The notes beneath the pieces were generated by a model. That model ran no database searches, was not told the DNA's origin, and saw only the letters and a list, made by a program, of their open reading frames with translations. Shown here piece by piece: positions 34,917 through 42,772 of a stretch of 44,292 nucleotides of DNA; the stretch's first letter is position 1; each line of letters opens with the position of its first letter. Source of the stretch: an uncultured Desulfobulbaceae bacterium (lineage in GTDB: Bacteria; Desulfobacterota; Desulfobulbia; Desulfobulbales; CALZHT01); contig CALZHT010000052.1 of assembly GCA_945787445.1 (NCBI GenBank), forward strand, positions 1 to 44,292. Direction: 5' to 3'. The translations under genes and the position numbers were made by a program.

Positions 34917-35283
34917 AACAGAGGTCAAAAGCGTTTTTTATCAACTCAATTGACGGCTCCCCTAAAGGCGCCAGCACTACTCCCACAACATCAAAGCGGG
35001 CTGGACAATCGTGGTTTCCTTGCCGGCCCATGTACTCCAATGCCACCTTTGAAAGCTGTATCTGTTTCGTTCGCGTTATAGAATCCAGGGGCCGGCCAAA
35101 GCTTTCTCCGGAACGGGTTTTTACTTCAACAAAAACCAAGGTGGCATTATCCTCGGCAATAATATCTATCTCTCCCAGCCTGGTGCGGAAGTTCTGTAGA
35201 CGTATGGTGTAGCCCAAGCTTTCCAGATAATGGAGTACGAGTTTTTCACCTTTTTTGCCGAGGGATTGCCGTTGATAACTCAT
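34906..35283 (-). CDS. yraN: YraN family (UPF0102) nuclease-like protein
   Basis: 125 residues. It begins GKKGEKLVLHYLESLGY, followed by the restriction-endonuclease-like core NFRTRLGEIDIIAED and LVFVEVKTRSGESFG, where the E-x-D and E-V-K residues match a PD-(D/E)xK active site. The start overlaps the rnhB stop as ATGA. The rnhB-yraN pair is widespread. The family is thought to act on DNA or on recombination intermediates, but its role is not settled. Confidence 0.93.
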   Translation of the reverse strand: MSYQRQSLGKKGEKLVLHYLESLGYTIRLQNFRTRLGEIDIIAEDNATLVFVEVKTRSGESFGRPLDSITRTKQIQLSKVALEYMGRQGNHDCPARFDVVGVVLAPLGEPSIELIKNAFDLCYGI

Positions 35284-35936
35284 TTTGTATGGGAAGGCAG
35301 ATATTCCCGGACTCCTTTGAAGCTCTTGCGGTGGATCCGGCAGGGGCCGTGTTTTCTGATAAGACTACGGTGTTCCCGGGTGGGATATCCTTTGTGCTTA
35401 TGGAAATTATAGAGAGGAAACTGCTGGTGGTACTCCTCCATCAATTCATCTCGCACAACTTTGGCAATAATAGATGCTGCGGCAATGGAAGAGCTTCTTG
35501 AGTCGCCTTTCACCAGAACCTGTTGCTGAATAGGGAGAGGCACCTTGAATTTACCGTCCACCAGAAGGCACTCGGGTTGGACGGTCAATTCGGCCACTGC
35601 TTTTTTCATGGCGAGCAAAGAGGCCTGCAGAATATTCAGTCTGTCGATATCGGACTCTGATACCATACCGACACCGAAATTGACTCCCATCTGCATGAGT
35701 TTGCTGCGAATTTTCCTTCTGGCAGGGTCTGAAAGTTTCTTGGAATCTCGAAAGTGCTTGAACTCACAATCTGGCGGGAGGATAACGCAGGCGGCCACTA
35801 CCGGGCCGGCAAGGGGCCCACGTCCAGCTTCATCTACCCCGGCAACCAAAGAATAGCCCTGCCGGATCAACTCACGCTCAAAAGAAAAGGTATCTGTTTC
35901 AACAAAACCGGGAAACAATGACTGAAGAGACGGCAA
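35280..35936 (-). CDS. rnhB: Ribonuclease HII
   Basis: 218 residues with VAGVDEAGRGPLAGPVVAA (catalytic Asp35, Glu36), FRDSKKLSDPAR, LLVDGKF, KGDSRSSSIAAASIIAKVVRD and HKHKGYPTREH. It removes ribonucleotides and RNA primers from DNA. The start is taken as TTG 35936, with GGGAGG directly ahead. That spacing is short, so a start a few codons further in is possible. It follows rplS after a stem-loop and leads into yraN, pdxA and tmk. Confidence 0.94.
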   Translation of the reverse strand: MPSLQSLFPGFVETDTFSFERELIRQGYSLVAGVDEAGRGPLAGPVVAACVILPPDCEFKHFRDSKKLSDPARRKIRSKLMQMGVNFGVGMVSESDIDRLNILQASLLAMKKAVAELTVQPECLLVDGKFKVPLPIQQQVLVKGDSRSSSIAAASIIAKVVRDELMEEYHQQFPLYNFHKHKGYPTREHRSLIRKHGPCRIHRKSFKGVREYLPSHTK

Positions 35937-35954
35937 GACCTCCCACCTTAAGAA

Positions 35955-35994
35955 AACAGTAAAGCCAAGACCAGGCAGTAAACCGCGTCTTGGC
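35955..35994 (-). terminator. Stem-loop between rplS and rnhB, possible terminator or attenuator
   Basis: A perfect 8-bp stem GCCAAGAC/GTCTTGGC (35987-35994 and 35964-35971) with a 15-base loop, followed on the minus strand by an imperfect T-rich run (tttactgttttc). It would partially stop transcription after the ribosomal-protein genes, with read-through into rnhB. The T-tract is weak, so a processing or stabilising hairpin is an alternative. Confidence 0.55.
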
Positions 35995-36002
35995 TCATTG
36001 GA

Positions 36003-36353
36003 TTAAACAATACCTTTTTCCTTGATTCTTGCGGCTTTACCGCGCAGATTACGGAGATAATAGAGTCTTGAACGACGAACCTTTCCGCGCGTGACGATCT
36101 CGACCTTTTCAAGCCGGGGCGAATGCAGGGCAAAAGTCTTTTCGACCCCAACACCGTGGGATACTTTTCTCACCGTGAAACTGGCACTCATGTTGCCCTT
36201 TTTGCGGCGTATCACAACGCCCTGGAAAATCTGCACCCTTTCCTTATTTCCCTCAATAATGCGGACAAACACCTTTACCGTATCACCGGACCTGAAATCC
36301 GGCATGTCATACCGCATGTTTTCCTGTTCAATCTGTTTAATAATATCACTCAT
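36003..36353 (-). CDS. rplS: 50S ribosomal protein L19
   Basis: 116 residues from the ATG at 36353. GGAG lies six bases ahead, whereas the ATG two codons upstream abuts the [50 protein letters not shown]-type and [21 protein letters not shown] segments are typical. It sits at the 30S-50S interface. It belongs to the rpsP-rimM-trmD-rplS group, here with a SPOUT methyltransferase gene and an inverted-repeat element between trmD and rplS. Confidence 0.97.
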   Translation of the reverse strand: MSDIIKQIEQENMRYDMPDFRSGDTVKVFVRIIEGNKERVQIFQGVVIRRKKGNMSASFTVRKVSHGVGVEKTFALHSPRLEKVEIVTRGKVRRSRLYYLRNLRGKAARIKEKGIV

Positions 36354-36405
36354 ATCCATCTCCGTTTAGGTATCACAATGATCTTTCAAGGTTACTCTTT
36401 TATTT

Positions 36406-36529
36406 ATATCAAGTTGCATTCAAAGAGGTAACAAGGCCGCTAAGGAGGAGGCCCCGGAGGTCCGCCGCGGCGGATTGAGGAGGCCGACGACGCAGCCAAC
36501 AAAGTTAGAATTTGAATGCGACTTGATAT
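36406..36529. repeat. Inverted-repeat element between the SPOUT methyltransferase gene and rplS
   Basis: 124 bp with 19-bp terminal inverted repeats: atatcaagttgcattcaaa (36406-36424) and tttgaatgcgacttgatat (36511-36529), one mismatch. The GC-rich interior includes the perfect 14-base palindrome TCCGCCGCGGCGGA and several GGAGG-like runs. The right end touches the stop codon of the methyltransferase gene. No coding potential; MITE- or REP-like. Confidence 0.85.
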
Positions 36530-37107
36530 TATCTTTCCAATTTTCCCAACAAACGGTCAAGAACAATGGCAGCTGCCGATCTGACCGATAAATGATTATA
36601 ATCCGAATGGCCGTATATGGGCGGCAGGCTACCGTCCACCTGCTCCAGAACCTCTGATCCCAGCCCCCAGGCAGTGCCGAAAAGAATCAGGTATGGGTCG
36701 CCGCGCAACACTTGCCTTTTCACCGTATTGTAAGACCATGTCTCTTTTCCCTGCCGCGCACAGGTTGCCAACGTCTTAGGACGGCACTGCCACTTCTCGG
36801 TCACCTGCGCATAAAGCGCGTCCAATTCATCACAGAGACGTACTATGGAAAGAGCATCTTTTCGTTTACTGTTATACGCGGCGCCGGGCCCCGTCAACCA
36901 GTGATCAAGAATCTCCTGCACAAGCAAACGTTGATCTTCATAGGGAGTAACGATATATAGAGTATCGATCCCGAAGGTCCGGCCCGCTCTTGCTATATCG
37001 TGCACATCAAGATTGGTTACTGCCGAACCAATGGTTTCACCATTCTTGTTGCAAACCGGGTAATGCACTAAAGCGAGATCAAGCCTTATCCTGTTTTCTT
37101 CTGTCAT
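36529..37107 (-). CDS. SPOUT-type RNA methyltransferase (Methyltrn_RNA_4-like)
   Basis: About 192 residues from the ATG at 37107 (MTEENRIRLDLALVHYPVCN). A start at 37134 would give 201 residues. It begins with LALVHYPVCNKNGETIGSAVTN and LDVHDIARAGRTFGID, and ends with LILFGTAWGLGSEVL and YNHLSVRSAAAIVLDRLLG. This is the trefoil-knot AdoMet-binding end of SPOUT methyltransferases and the pattern of the PF09936 family, often found next to or fused with TrmD. It overlaps trmD by 29 bases, so the two are translationally linked. It probably methylates tRNA or rRNA; the target is unknown. Confidence 0.88.
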   Translation of the reverse strand: MTEENRIRLDLALVHYPVCNKNGETIGSAVTNLDVHDIARAGRTFGIDTLYIVTPYEDQRLLVQEILDHWLTGPGAAYNSKRKDALSIVRLCDELDALYAQVTEKWQCRPKTLATCARQGKETWSYNTVKRQVLRGDPYLILFGTAWGLGSEVLEQVDGSLPPIYGHSDYNHLSVRSAAAIVLDRLLGKLER

Positions 37108-37876
37108 CGCCTGCCCGGGCTGATCTGTTGCCATGTGAAGCGATACTCTTCAACAGCCCATGCTTTTTTAATATCTTCCATTCCTGTGCACTGAAAACAA
37201 CGTTCCGCAGCAAAGCCGGTCTGGTTGCCATTGTCCGTTGTACGGAAGTTACGAACCGCCATTCCGCAATGGCCCTATGATCTCCCGTCAGCAACACATC
37301 TGGAACTTCATACGAATCAAATACCCTGGGCCTGGTATATTGCGGGTGCTTCAATAATCCGCGACTGAACGTATCATTGGCCGCTGACTCCGCACAACCC
37401 AGTACCCCGGGAATGAGTCGGATGATCGAATCAATCAATACCAGGGCTGCCAGCTCACCACCGGTGAGAATGTAATCTCCGATGGAAATCTCATCATCGA
37501 TACAATGCGCCCGTATCCGTTCATCCACTCCTTCATAGCGGCCGCAGACAAGAACCAGGTGATCCTTTTCAGATAGTTCTTGCGCCACCTCCTGGCAATA
37601 TGGCCTGCCCTGGGGGCTTAATAAAACAACATATCCTTTTGCGGCTGCTTGTTCGACATGCTGCAAGGCCCCGGCTATGGGTTCGGGCTTCATGACCATG
37701 CCCTCTCCCCCTCCAAAAGGACGGTCATCGGTCATGGAGTGCTTGTCAGTTGCAAAATCCCGAATGTTGTGGGTGACGACCTTAGCCTGTTCATCCCGAA
37801 TTGCTCGCCGGATAATACCTTCCTGCAGAGGAGATTCAAGCAGTTCAGGAAAAATGGTCAGAACATCGAAGCGCAT
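37079..37876 (-). CDS. trmD: tRNA (guanine-N1-)-methyltransferase
   Basis: 265 residues. MRFDVLTIFPELLESPLQEGI, NIRDFATDKHSMTDDRPFGGG, LLSPQGRPY, the knot region CGRYEGVDERI, SIGDYILTGGELAALVLID and TFSRGLLKHPQYTRP are all classical TrmD. It methylates G37 of tRNAs, preventing frameshifts. The 216-bp gap to rimM upstream is long for this operon. The trmD frame remains open upstream of the ATG for about 43 codons (see findings). Confidence 0.97.
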   Translation of the reverse strand: MRFDVLTIFPELLESPLQEGIIRRAIRDEQAKVVTHNIRDFATDKHSMTDDRPFGGGEGMVMKPEPIAGALQHVEQAAAKGYVVLLSPQGRPYCQEVAQELSEKDHLVLVCGRYEGVDERIRAHCIDDEISIGDYILTGGELAALVLIDSIIRLIPGVLGCAESAANDTFSRGLLKHPQYTRPRVFDSYEVPDVLLTGDHRAIAEWRFVTSVQRTMATRPALLRNVVFSAQEWKILKKHGLLKSIASHGNRSARAGDDRRKQDKA

Positions 37877-38092
37877 GGAGCCATAATTGATGAAATCGTA
37901 AATAATACGATTTGTCTGCTGCGCGGACGCGTTGACCGCCTTGATTTTTTTGCGATGAAACGGGCGATAAGTACAGCCTGTATTTCTTGAAAAGCTATAG
38001 CCAGTTCATCGATGTAATTCATTGTAGTTAGTTGAAAAATTAGATGGCACCTTAACCGCTTTCCCGACTTTTTGCGGGGTCACCATAATTCG

Positions 38093-38626
38093 TCAGATAT
38101 TCATTTCAAGCAGACCAGGCAGTGGTGAAACGATTAGCGTTTTCGTGTCATCATCCTTTCCAATAATAAATTCCGGCGTTGCCGGAATCAAATATTCATG
38201 GCCTTTACCGGTCACAACCAATATGGTATTAGGCCCGGCATCAATCATGTCGGTTACCGATCCTAGTTCTCTACCCTTATCTGTAACTACCTGCATCCCC
38301 GCGATCTCATGCCAATAATACTCACCTTGGGGAGCTGGGGGCAGATAATCTTTTTTTATATAAAGTTCAGAACCACATAGGGCCTCTGCTTCATTCCGGT
38401 CGGTAATTCCAGCCAGTTCTACAATATAATATTTTGTCTGTTTGCGGCTCCTAACAACAGCAAACCGCTTATTTTGCCCGCTTTCCCCTTTAGCGATAAC
38501 GATTTCCGGGATATTGCTGAAATCAACCTGATACCCGGGGAAGATATATACTTTTATTTCCCCCTTAATGCCATGGGCCTTGGCTACCTTGCCGACCGGT
38601 ATATACACCTCAAACAAAGCCCCCAC
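38093..38626 (-). CDS. rimM: 16S rRNA processing protein RimM
   Basis: 177 residues with the N-terminal RimM barrel (IPVGKVAKAHGIKGEIKVY, ELAGITDRNEAEALCGSELYI) and the C-terminal PRC-barrel domain (YYWHEIAGMQVVTDKGRELG, LIPATPEFI). It binds S19 and assists 30S maturation. The start is GTG at 38626 without a clear ribosome binding site. Another in-frame GTG at 38608 is an alternative. It sits in its usual place between khpA and trmD. Confidence 0.94.
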   Translation of the reverse strand: MGALFEVYIPVGKVAKAHGIKGEIKVYIFPGYQVDFSNIPEIVIAKGESGQNKRFAVVRSRKQTKYYIVELAGITDRNEAEALCGSELYIKKDYLPPAPQGEYYWHEIAGMQVVTDKGRELGSVTDMIDAGPNTILVVTGKGHEYLIPATPEFIIGKDDDTKTLIVSPLPGLLEMNI

Positions 38627-38758
38627 TCGTGTGGTCTGTTCAATCTTTTCCAGGAGTCCTTACCTGTCAATTATTCTGTGCGCGGAAATTATTCAAACCA
38701 AAGAACACATTACCCGACACTGAGGAATTCCATTCTCCCGGACCAAGCACAGCGGAGC

Positions 38759-38989
38759 TTATTCCAGGATTTCGAGTCGTGCTCTTTTGTTAACCTTGCC
38801 GGCAGTAGCTGACAAAATCGCCCTTATGGCACGTGCCGTTCTCCCCTGTTTACCGATGACCTTGCCTAGGTCCTCTTTGGCAACACGTAATTCCAGCACA
38901 ACCATATCATCCTGAACAACCTCATTAACCTGGACCGCATCAGGATTATCCACCAGAGCGTTTGCAATATAGGCCACTAATTCTTTCAT
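38759..38989 (-). CDS. khpA: KH-domain RNA-binding protein
   Basis: 76 residues, the standard size. It is a single KH domain with the GxxG loop in [15 protein letters not shown] and a lysine-rich end ([12 protein letters not shown]). It is the YlqC/KhpA type always found between rpsP and rimM, and it acts as an RNA chaperone. It starts five bases after the rpsP stop. Confidence 0.95.
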   Translation of the reverse strand: MKELVAYIANALVDNPDAVQVNEVVQDDMVVLELRVAKEDLGKVIGKQGRTARAIRAILSATAGKVNKRARLEILE

Positions 38990-38994
38990 ACCTT

Positions 38995-39249
38995 TTAATC
39001 CGCTGCCCCAGAAACGGCATGTTTTGCAAGCAGTGATTTGACGGTGTCCGATGGTTTTGCACCCTTATCAAGCCACGCCTGCAATTTATCTTGCTGTATG
39101 GAAACCGTAGCCGGATCCTGTAATGGGTCATAGGTGCCGACTATTTCTAAAAATTTTCCGTCGCGTGGTGCCTCAGAATTGGCCACCACAATTCGATAAA
39201 AAGGCTTTTTCTTCCTACCGAGTCTCGCCAAACGAATCCTTACTGCCAT
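38995..39249 (-). CDS. rpsP: 30S ribosomal protein S16
   Basis: 84 residues: [42 protein letters not shown] and the helix [23 protein letters not shown]-like sequence lies shortly before the ATG. It is the first ribosomal-protein gene of the rpsP-khpA-rimM-trmD-rplS group and follows ffh by 91 bp. Confidence 0.97.
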   Translation of the reverse strand: MAVRIRLARLGRKKKPFYRIVVANSEAPRDGKFLEIVGTYDPLQDPATVSIQQDKLQAWLDKGAKPSDTVKSLLAKHAVSGAAD

Positions 39250-39340
39250 GAGTTCTATTCCTCCTCATTTATCACGCTGCTGAATAGTACATCAATAGTC
39301 ACCGCGTGAAATATTTAATTTCAATAAAATCCTTAAATCC

Positions 39341-40699
39341 CTACCTGGAAAGGCCCTTTGGCCTTTTCCTTTTCTTTTTCCCGGCGATGAAACCGCCGCC
39401 CATTTTCCCTTTCATTTTCTTCATCATTTTGAGCATTTCAGTATAGCTCTTGATGACTTTGTTGACATCCTGAACCGAAGTCCCGCTCCCCTTTGCAATG
39501 CGTTGCCTGCGGCTGGCATTGAGTATCATGTATTTACGCCGTTCTTCAGGGGTCATGGAATTAATGATCGCCTCAACCCGATTCAATTCCTTGTCATCCG
39601 GTTTCGGCATATCTTTCATCTGTTTGAACTTATTTATCCCTGGAATCATGCCCATGATCTGCTCGAGATTCCCCATCTTCTTGATCTGCTGGATCTGATC
39701 ACGGAAATCCTCCAGGGTGAAAGCGTCCCTGCTGATTTTTTTGGCAAGCTTTTCCGCCTTTTTTTTATCAACGACCTCTTCGGCCTTCTCAATCAGGGTA
39801 AGGACATCACCCATGCCCAAGATGCGGGAGGCCACCCGATCAGGATGAAAAACCTCAAGGGCATCCAATCCCTCGCCAACACCCACAAACTTGATGGGGC
39901 GTTGGGTCACTTTCTTGATGGAAAGAGCGGCGCCGCCCCGGGCATCACCTTCCATCTTGGTGAGAACGACACCGCTGATGGCAAGATCAGCATTGAACTT
40001 ATCCGCCACCGTGACCGCATCCTGGCCGGTCATGGCGTCCGCCACAAAAAGAATTTCAGCAGGCTGCAGGGCACTCTTGATCCTGCCGAGTTCATCCATC
40101 AGTTCTGTATCAACATGCAAACGCCCGGCAGTGTCAATGATCAGCGTGTCATAATTGTTGGCCTGGGCCGCAGCATAACCATTACGGCAGATTGTCACCG
40201 GATCCTGATCACTCGTGGACGGATGGACCGGCACATTTATTTTTTCACCCAACACTTGAAGCTGTTCAATAGCAGCAGGCCGGTAAATATCAGCAGGAAC
40301 CAGATAGGGCCGCCGCTTTTTCGATTGCAGGAGTCTGGCCAGTTTCCCTGAGGTAGTGGTCTTACCGGAACCCTGCAGCCCTACCATCATGATGACAGCC
40401 GGTTGCCGGCCGGACAGATCAAGAAATTCCGTAGTGCCGCCCAGGAGGTTGATCAACTCCTCATGAACTATCTTGATGATATGCTGGCTCGGTGACAGGC
40501 TATCGGTAACCTCCCGGCCAACTGCTCTTGCGGATATTGACGCGATAAAACTCTTGACCACCTTGAAGTTGACGTCTGCTTCAAGCAGGGCAAGACGCAC
40601 TTCACGCAAAGCCTCCTGAATATTTTCTTCAGTAAGCCTGCCGTGGCCGCGCAGCTTCTTAAATACCGAATTGAGCCGGTCAGATATGCTTTCAAACAT
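39341..40699 (-). CDS. ffh: Signal recognition particle protein Ffh
   Basis: 452 residues. The N domain (1-90) carries the ALLEADV motif. The G domain carries MVGLQGSGKTTTSGKLA (105-121), PADIYRPAAIEQL, DTAGRLHVD and LTKMEGDARGG. The methionine-rich M domain (about 330-440: MGNLEQIMGMIPG, KYMILNASRRQRIAKGSG) ends in a basic tail KKRKRPKGLSR. It binds the 4.5S RNA and hydrophobic signal sequences and delivers ribosomes to FtsY. The 4.5S RNA gene is not in the window. It probably heads the rpsP operon. Confidence 0.97.
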   Translation of the reverse strand: MFESISDRLNSVFKKLRGHGRLTEENIQEALREVRLALLEADVNFKVVKSFIASISARAVGREVTDSLSPSQHIIKIVHEELINLLGGTTEFLDLSGRQPAVIMMVGLQGSGKTTTSGKLARLLQSKKRRPYLVPADIYRPAAIEQLQVLGEKINVPVHPSTSDQDPVTICRNGYAAAQANNYDTLIIDTAGRLHVDTELMDELGRIKSALQPAEILFVADAMTGQDAVTVADKFNADLAISGVVLTKMEGDARGGAALSIKKVTQRPIKFVGVGEGLDALEVFHPDRVASRILGMGDVLTLIEKAEEVVDKKKAEKLAKKISRDAFTLEDFRDQIQQIKKMGNLEQIMGMIPGINKFKQMKDMPKPDDKELNRVEAIINSMTPEERRKYMILNASRRQRIAKGSGTSVQDVNKVIKSYTEMLKMMKKMKGKMGGGFIAGKKKRKRPKGLSR

Positions 40700-40889
40700 G
40701 CCGCTTTTTCCGCGATGTTTAGAGGTTTACATTATAATTATCCGGCACAGACCCGCATTCCCGGATATGTACCGGAGCATAAACTGTGCGAAATCTGACA
40801 AAAATACTTGGAGAATCATCTTATGTCAAGTATTGAGTGATATCTGCACGCAACTCTCTATTTTGCATAAATTAAAACACCCACCGCCT

Positions 40890-41215
40890 GAAGACAGTGG
40901 GTTGAACGAAATGGACTAAAAGTCAGGATACGGGTCAAATAGACCCATTTATTTTCTATTCGTGCTCGTACTCGCACTCGTACTCGTAATCGAAAAACAA
41001 GCATGGGTTCGTGTTTGGTCATGAAAAACTTGATGTATACCAGATAAGTTTACAATGGGAAAAAACTACTGCACAGAATTGTGAATATGCTTAGCAGGAT
41101 GACAGAATAAAAGGCGGATCGATTACGAGCACGAGCACGAAAATAACAATTACGAGCTAAAGCTCGTCCTCAAAAAAAGAGGGGGGAGCTACCCTTACCT
41201 GAGACTAACAACGCA
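40890..41215. repeat. Hexamer-rich inverted-repeat element, copy 2
   Basis: It lies in the 603-bp gap 40700-41302, which holds no gene I can support. The left arm (about 40964-40996) is a run of degenerate CGTACT/CGTGCT/CGCACT hexamers ending gtaatcg. The right arm (about 41122-41162) starts cgattacgagcacgagcacg, its reverse complement. About 125 bp separate the arms. Both flanks resemble the element at 32973-33205. Confidence 0.75.
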
Positions 41216-41302
41216 GGGATACAAACCTTACGTATAATGCTTCTTCGCAACGTATCGATATGCAGAAAAGTATGGCCGGCATCACTCCCTGCCTGACTGA
41301 CT

Positions 41303-42256
41303 TTACCCTATTTCCTCTCGGCATGCTGCCAGCTTCTCCGGAGTATCTATTTGGAAGATCGTATATTCATAATCTCGCGGTAGGATTTTTTTTAACAAGC
41401 CGGAGAGAACGGTTTTGGGGCCGGCTTCAATAAAGGTCCGGACATTCTCCGCCATGAGTGTTTTCATGATATCAAGCCATCGCACCCTGGAAGCTATCTG
41501 GCGCGCCATAATGTCGCGAATGGTGCCGGGATCGCTTTCTGTTGCAGCAGTTACATTAAACAAGATCGGGATGGTGGGTGATTTAAAATTCACCTCCTTC
41601 ATAATTTCGACAAAATCAGGCACTGCATCCCTCACCAGCGGGCTGTGGTTGGCAATGCTGACATTGAGTTTGATGACCTTGCCGCCTTTCTTATGCACTG
41701 CCTCCGTGGCTGCCTCAAGGGCATGAACCTCACCGGCAATCACCACCTGTTTTTCCGTATTATGGTTTGCCACTGTTACGATCCCATCTGTTGAAAGGGC
41801 GGCCAGGAGTTCTTCAACCTCTGTCAAAGTAAGCCCTAATACGGCTGCCATCGCGCCGGGATTTTTTCGGCCTTCCCGCTCCATGAGCCTGCCCCTCTCA
41901 GTAACTAGAGCAAGGGTGCTTTCAGGAGTAAGTATACCACCAGCGCATAGGGCGCTGTATTCGCCAAGGCTGTGGCCTGCCGCAAAGTCAGGCATGATGC
42001 CTGCTTTTTCAAGGGCTTGCCAGCAGATAAGGTTCATCACCGTCAGGGCGGGCTGTAAATGCTTGGCCCGGGTGAGTTCTTCCAGCGGCCCTTCCTGGAT
42101 CAGCCTGCTGACCGGCAGGCCGCATATGGTCTCGGCCTTTTCCAGAAAGACGGCGGCATCATGGTCTGAATGCAAAAATTCTTTACCCATGCCGACAAAA
42201 TGGGAGCCCTGTCCTGGAAAAAGAACCGCCAATTTTCCTTGCCTTTTTTCATTCAT
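41303..42256 (-). CDS. fabD: Malonyl-CoA:ACP transacylase
   Basis: 317 residues. LFPGQGSHFVGMG opens the fold. The nucleophile Ser96 is in FAAGHSLGEYSAL, the catalytic His204 in IANHSPLV, and VANHNTEKQVVIAG and FIEAGPKTVLSGL are typical. It loads malonyl groups onto acyl carrier protein for fatty acid synthesis. It lies 21 bp downstream of lspA as the last gene of the ileS-lspA-fabD unit; other fab genes are not next to it here. Confidence 0.95.
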   Translation of the reverse strand: MNEKRQGKLAVLFPGQGSHFVGMGKEFLHSDHDAAVFLEKAETICGLPVSRLIQEGPLEELTRAKHLQPALTVMNLICWQALEKAGIMPDFAAGHSLGEYSALCAGGILTPESTLALVTERGRLMEREGRKNPGAMAAVLGLTLTEVEELLAALSTDGIVTVANHNTEKQVVIAGEVHALEAATEAVHKKGGKVIKLNVSIANHSPLVRDAVPDFVEIMKEVNFKSPTIPILFNVTAATESDPGTIRDIMARQIASRVRWLDIMKTLMAENVRTFIEAGPKTVLSGLLKKILPRDYEYTIFQIDTPEKLAACREEIG

Positions 42257-42277
42257 TGTCTTCCCCTTCCCTCAACT

Positions 42278-42772
42278 TCATTTTGCGTTGCCAGCGGCAG
42301 GGTATAAAAACTGACCCAAGATAAAAAACCCGACTCCGATGGTGATAGCGGAATCCGCCACATTGAATGCCGGCCAGTGATAGTGCTTTATATAAAAGTC
42401 GAGAAAATCAACCACCGCGCCAAAACGCAGCCGGTCAATAAGATTGCCGATGGCGCCGCCGGCAATAAAACCGATGGCGTATGCATAACACCAGCCTTGC
42501 GCCCTGAAATGCCGGAAGGCAAAAAACAGGGCAATTAGGGCAACCAGAGAGATGGACACAAAAAAAGCCTGGCGCCACATGGCTTGCTCACCGGCCAGAA
42601 AACCAAAAGCTGCGCCGGTATTGGTTACAAAAGTCAGATTAAAAAAACCGGGTATAACCACCTTGGACTCATAGAGTTCAAAAGCAGACCGCACCCACCA
42701 TTTGGTGAGCTGGTCGCCAATCACCACTACTGTTGTGCACAACAAAGGTATGGCTAATGAATATTTTTTCAC
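42278..42772 (-). CDS. lspA: Lipoprotein signal peptidase (signal peptidase II)
   Basis: 164 residues from the GTG at 42772, which overlaps the ileS stop as GTGA. A longer frame to 42805 would lie inside ileS. Four hydrophobic helices are seen. The catalytic aspartates are in GAIGNLIDRLRFGAVVDFLD and FNVADSAITIG, and DQLTKWWV and NTGAAFGFL are also conserved. It cleaves lipoprotein signal peptides in the inner membrane, including presumably the lipoproteins at 31062 and 30100. The ileS-lspA order is the common one. Confidence 0.96.
   Translation of the reverse strand: MKKYSLAIPLLCTTVVVIGDQLTKWWVRSAFELYESKVVIPGFFNLTFVTNTGAAFGFLAGEQAMWRQAFFVSISLVALIALFFAFRHFRAQGWCYAYAIGFIAGGAIGNLIDRLRFGAVVDFLDFYIKHYHWPAFNVADSAITIGVGFFILGQFLYPAAGNAK

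Noticed and set aside
36354-36528. GGAGG-like runs in the element before rplS as ribosome binding sites
   Set aside because: No start codon with an open frame follows them on either strand; they belong to the repeat interior.
39503-40351. 282-codon open frame on the plus strand
   Set aside because: Entirely antisense to ffh, whose motifs are unmistakable.
40964-41162. Tandem hexamers considered as a CRISPR array
   Set aside because: Units are six bases, degenerate and without spacers; no cas genes nearby.
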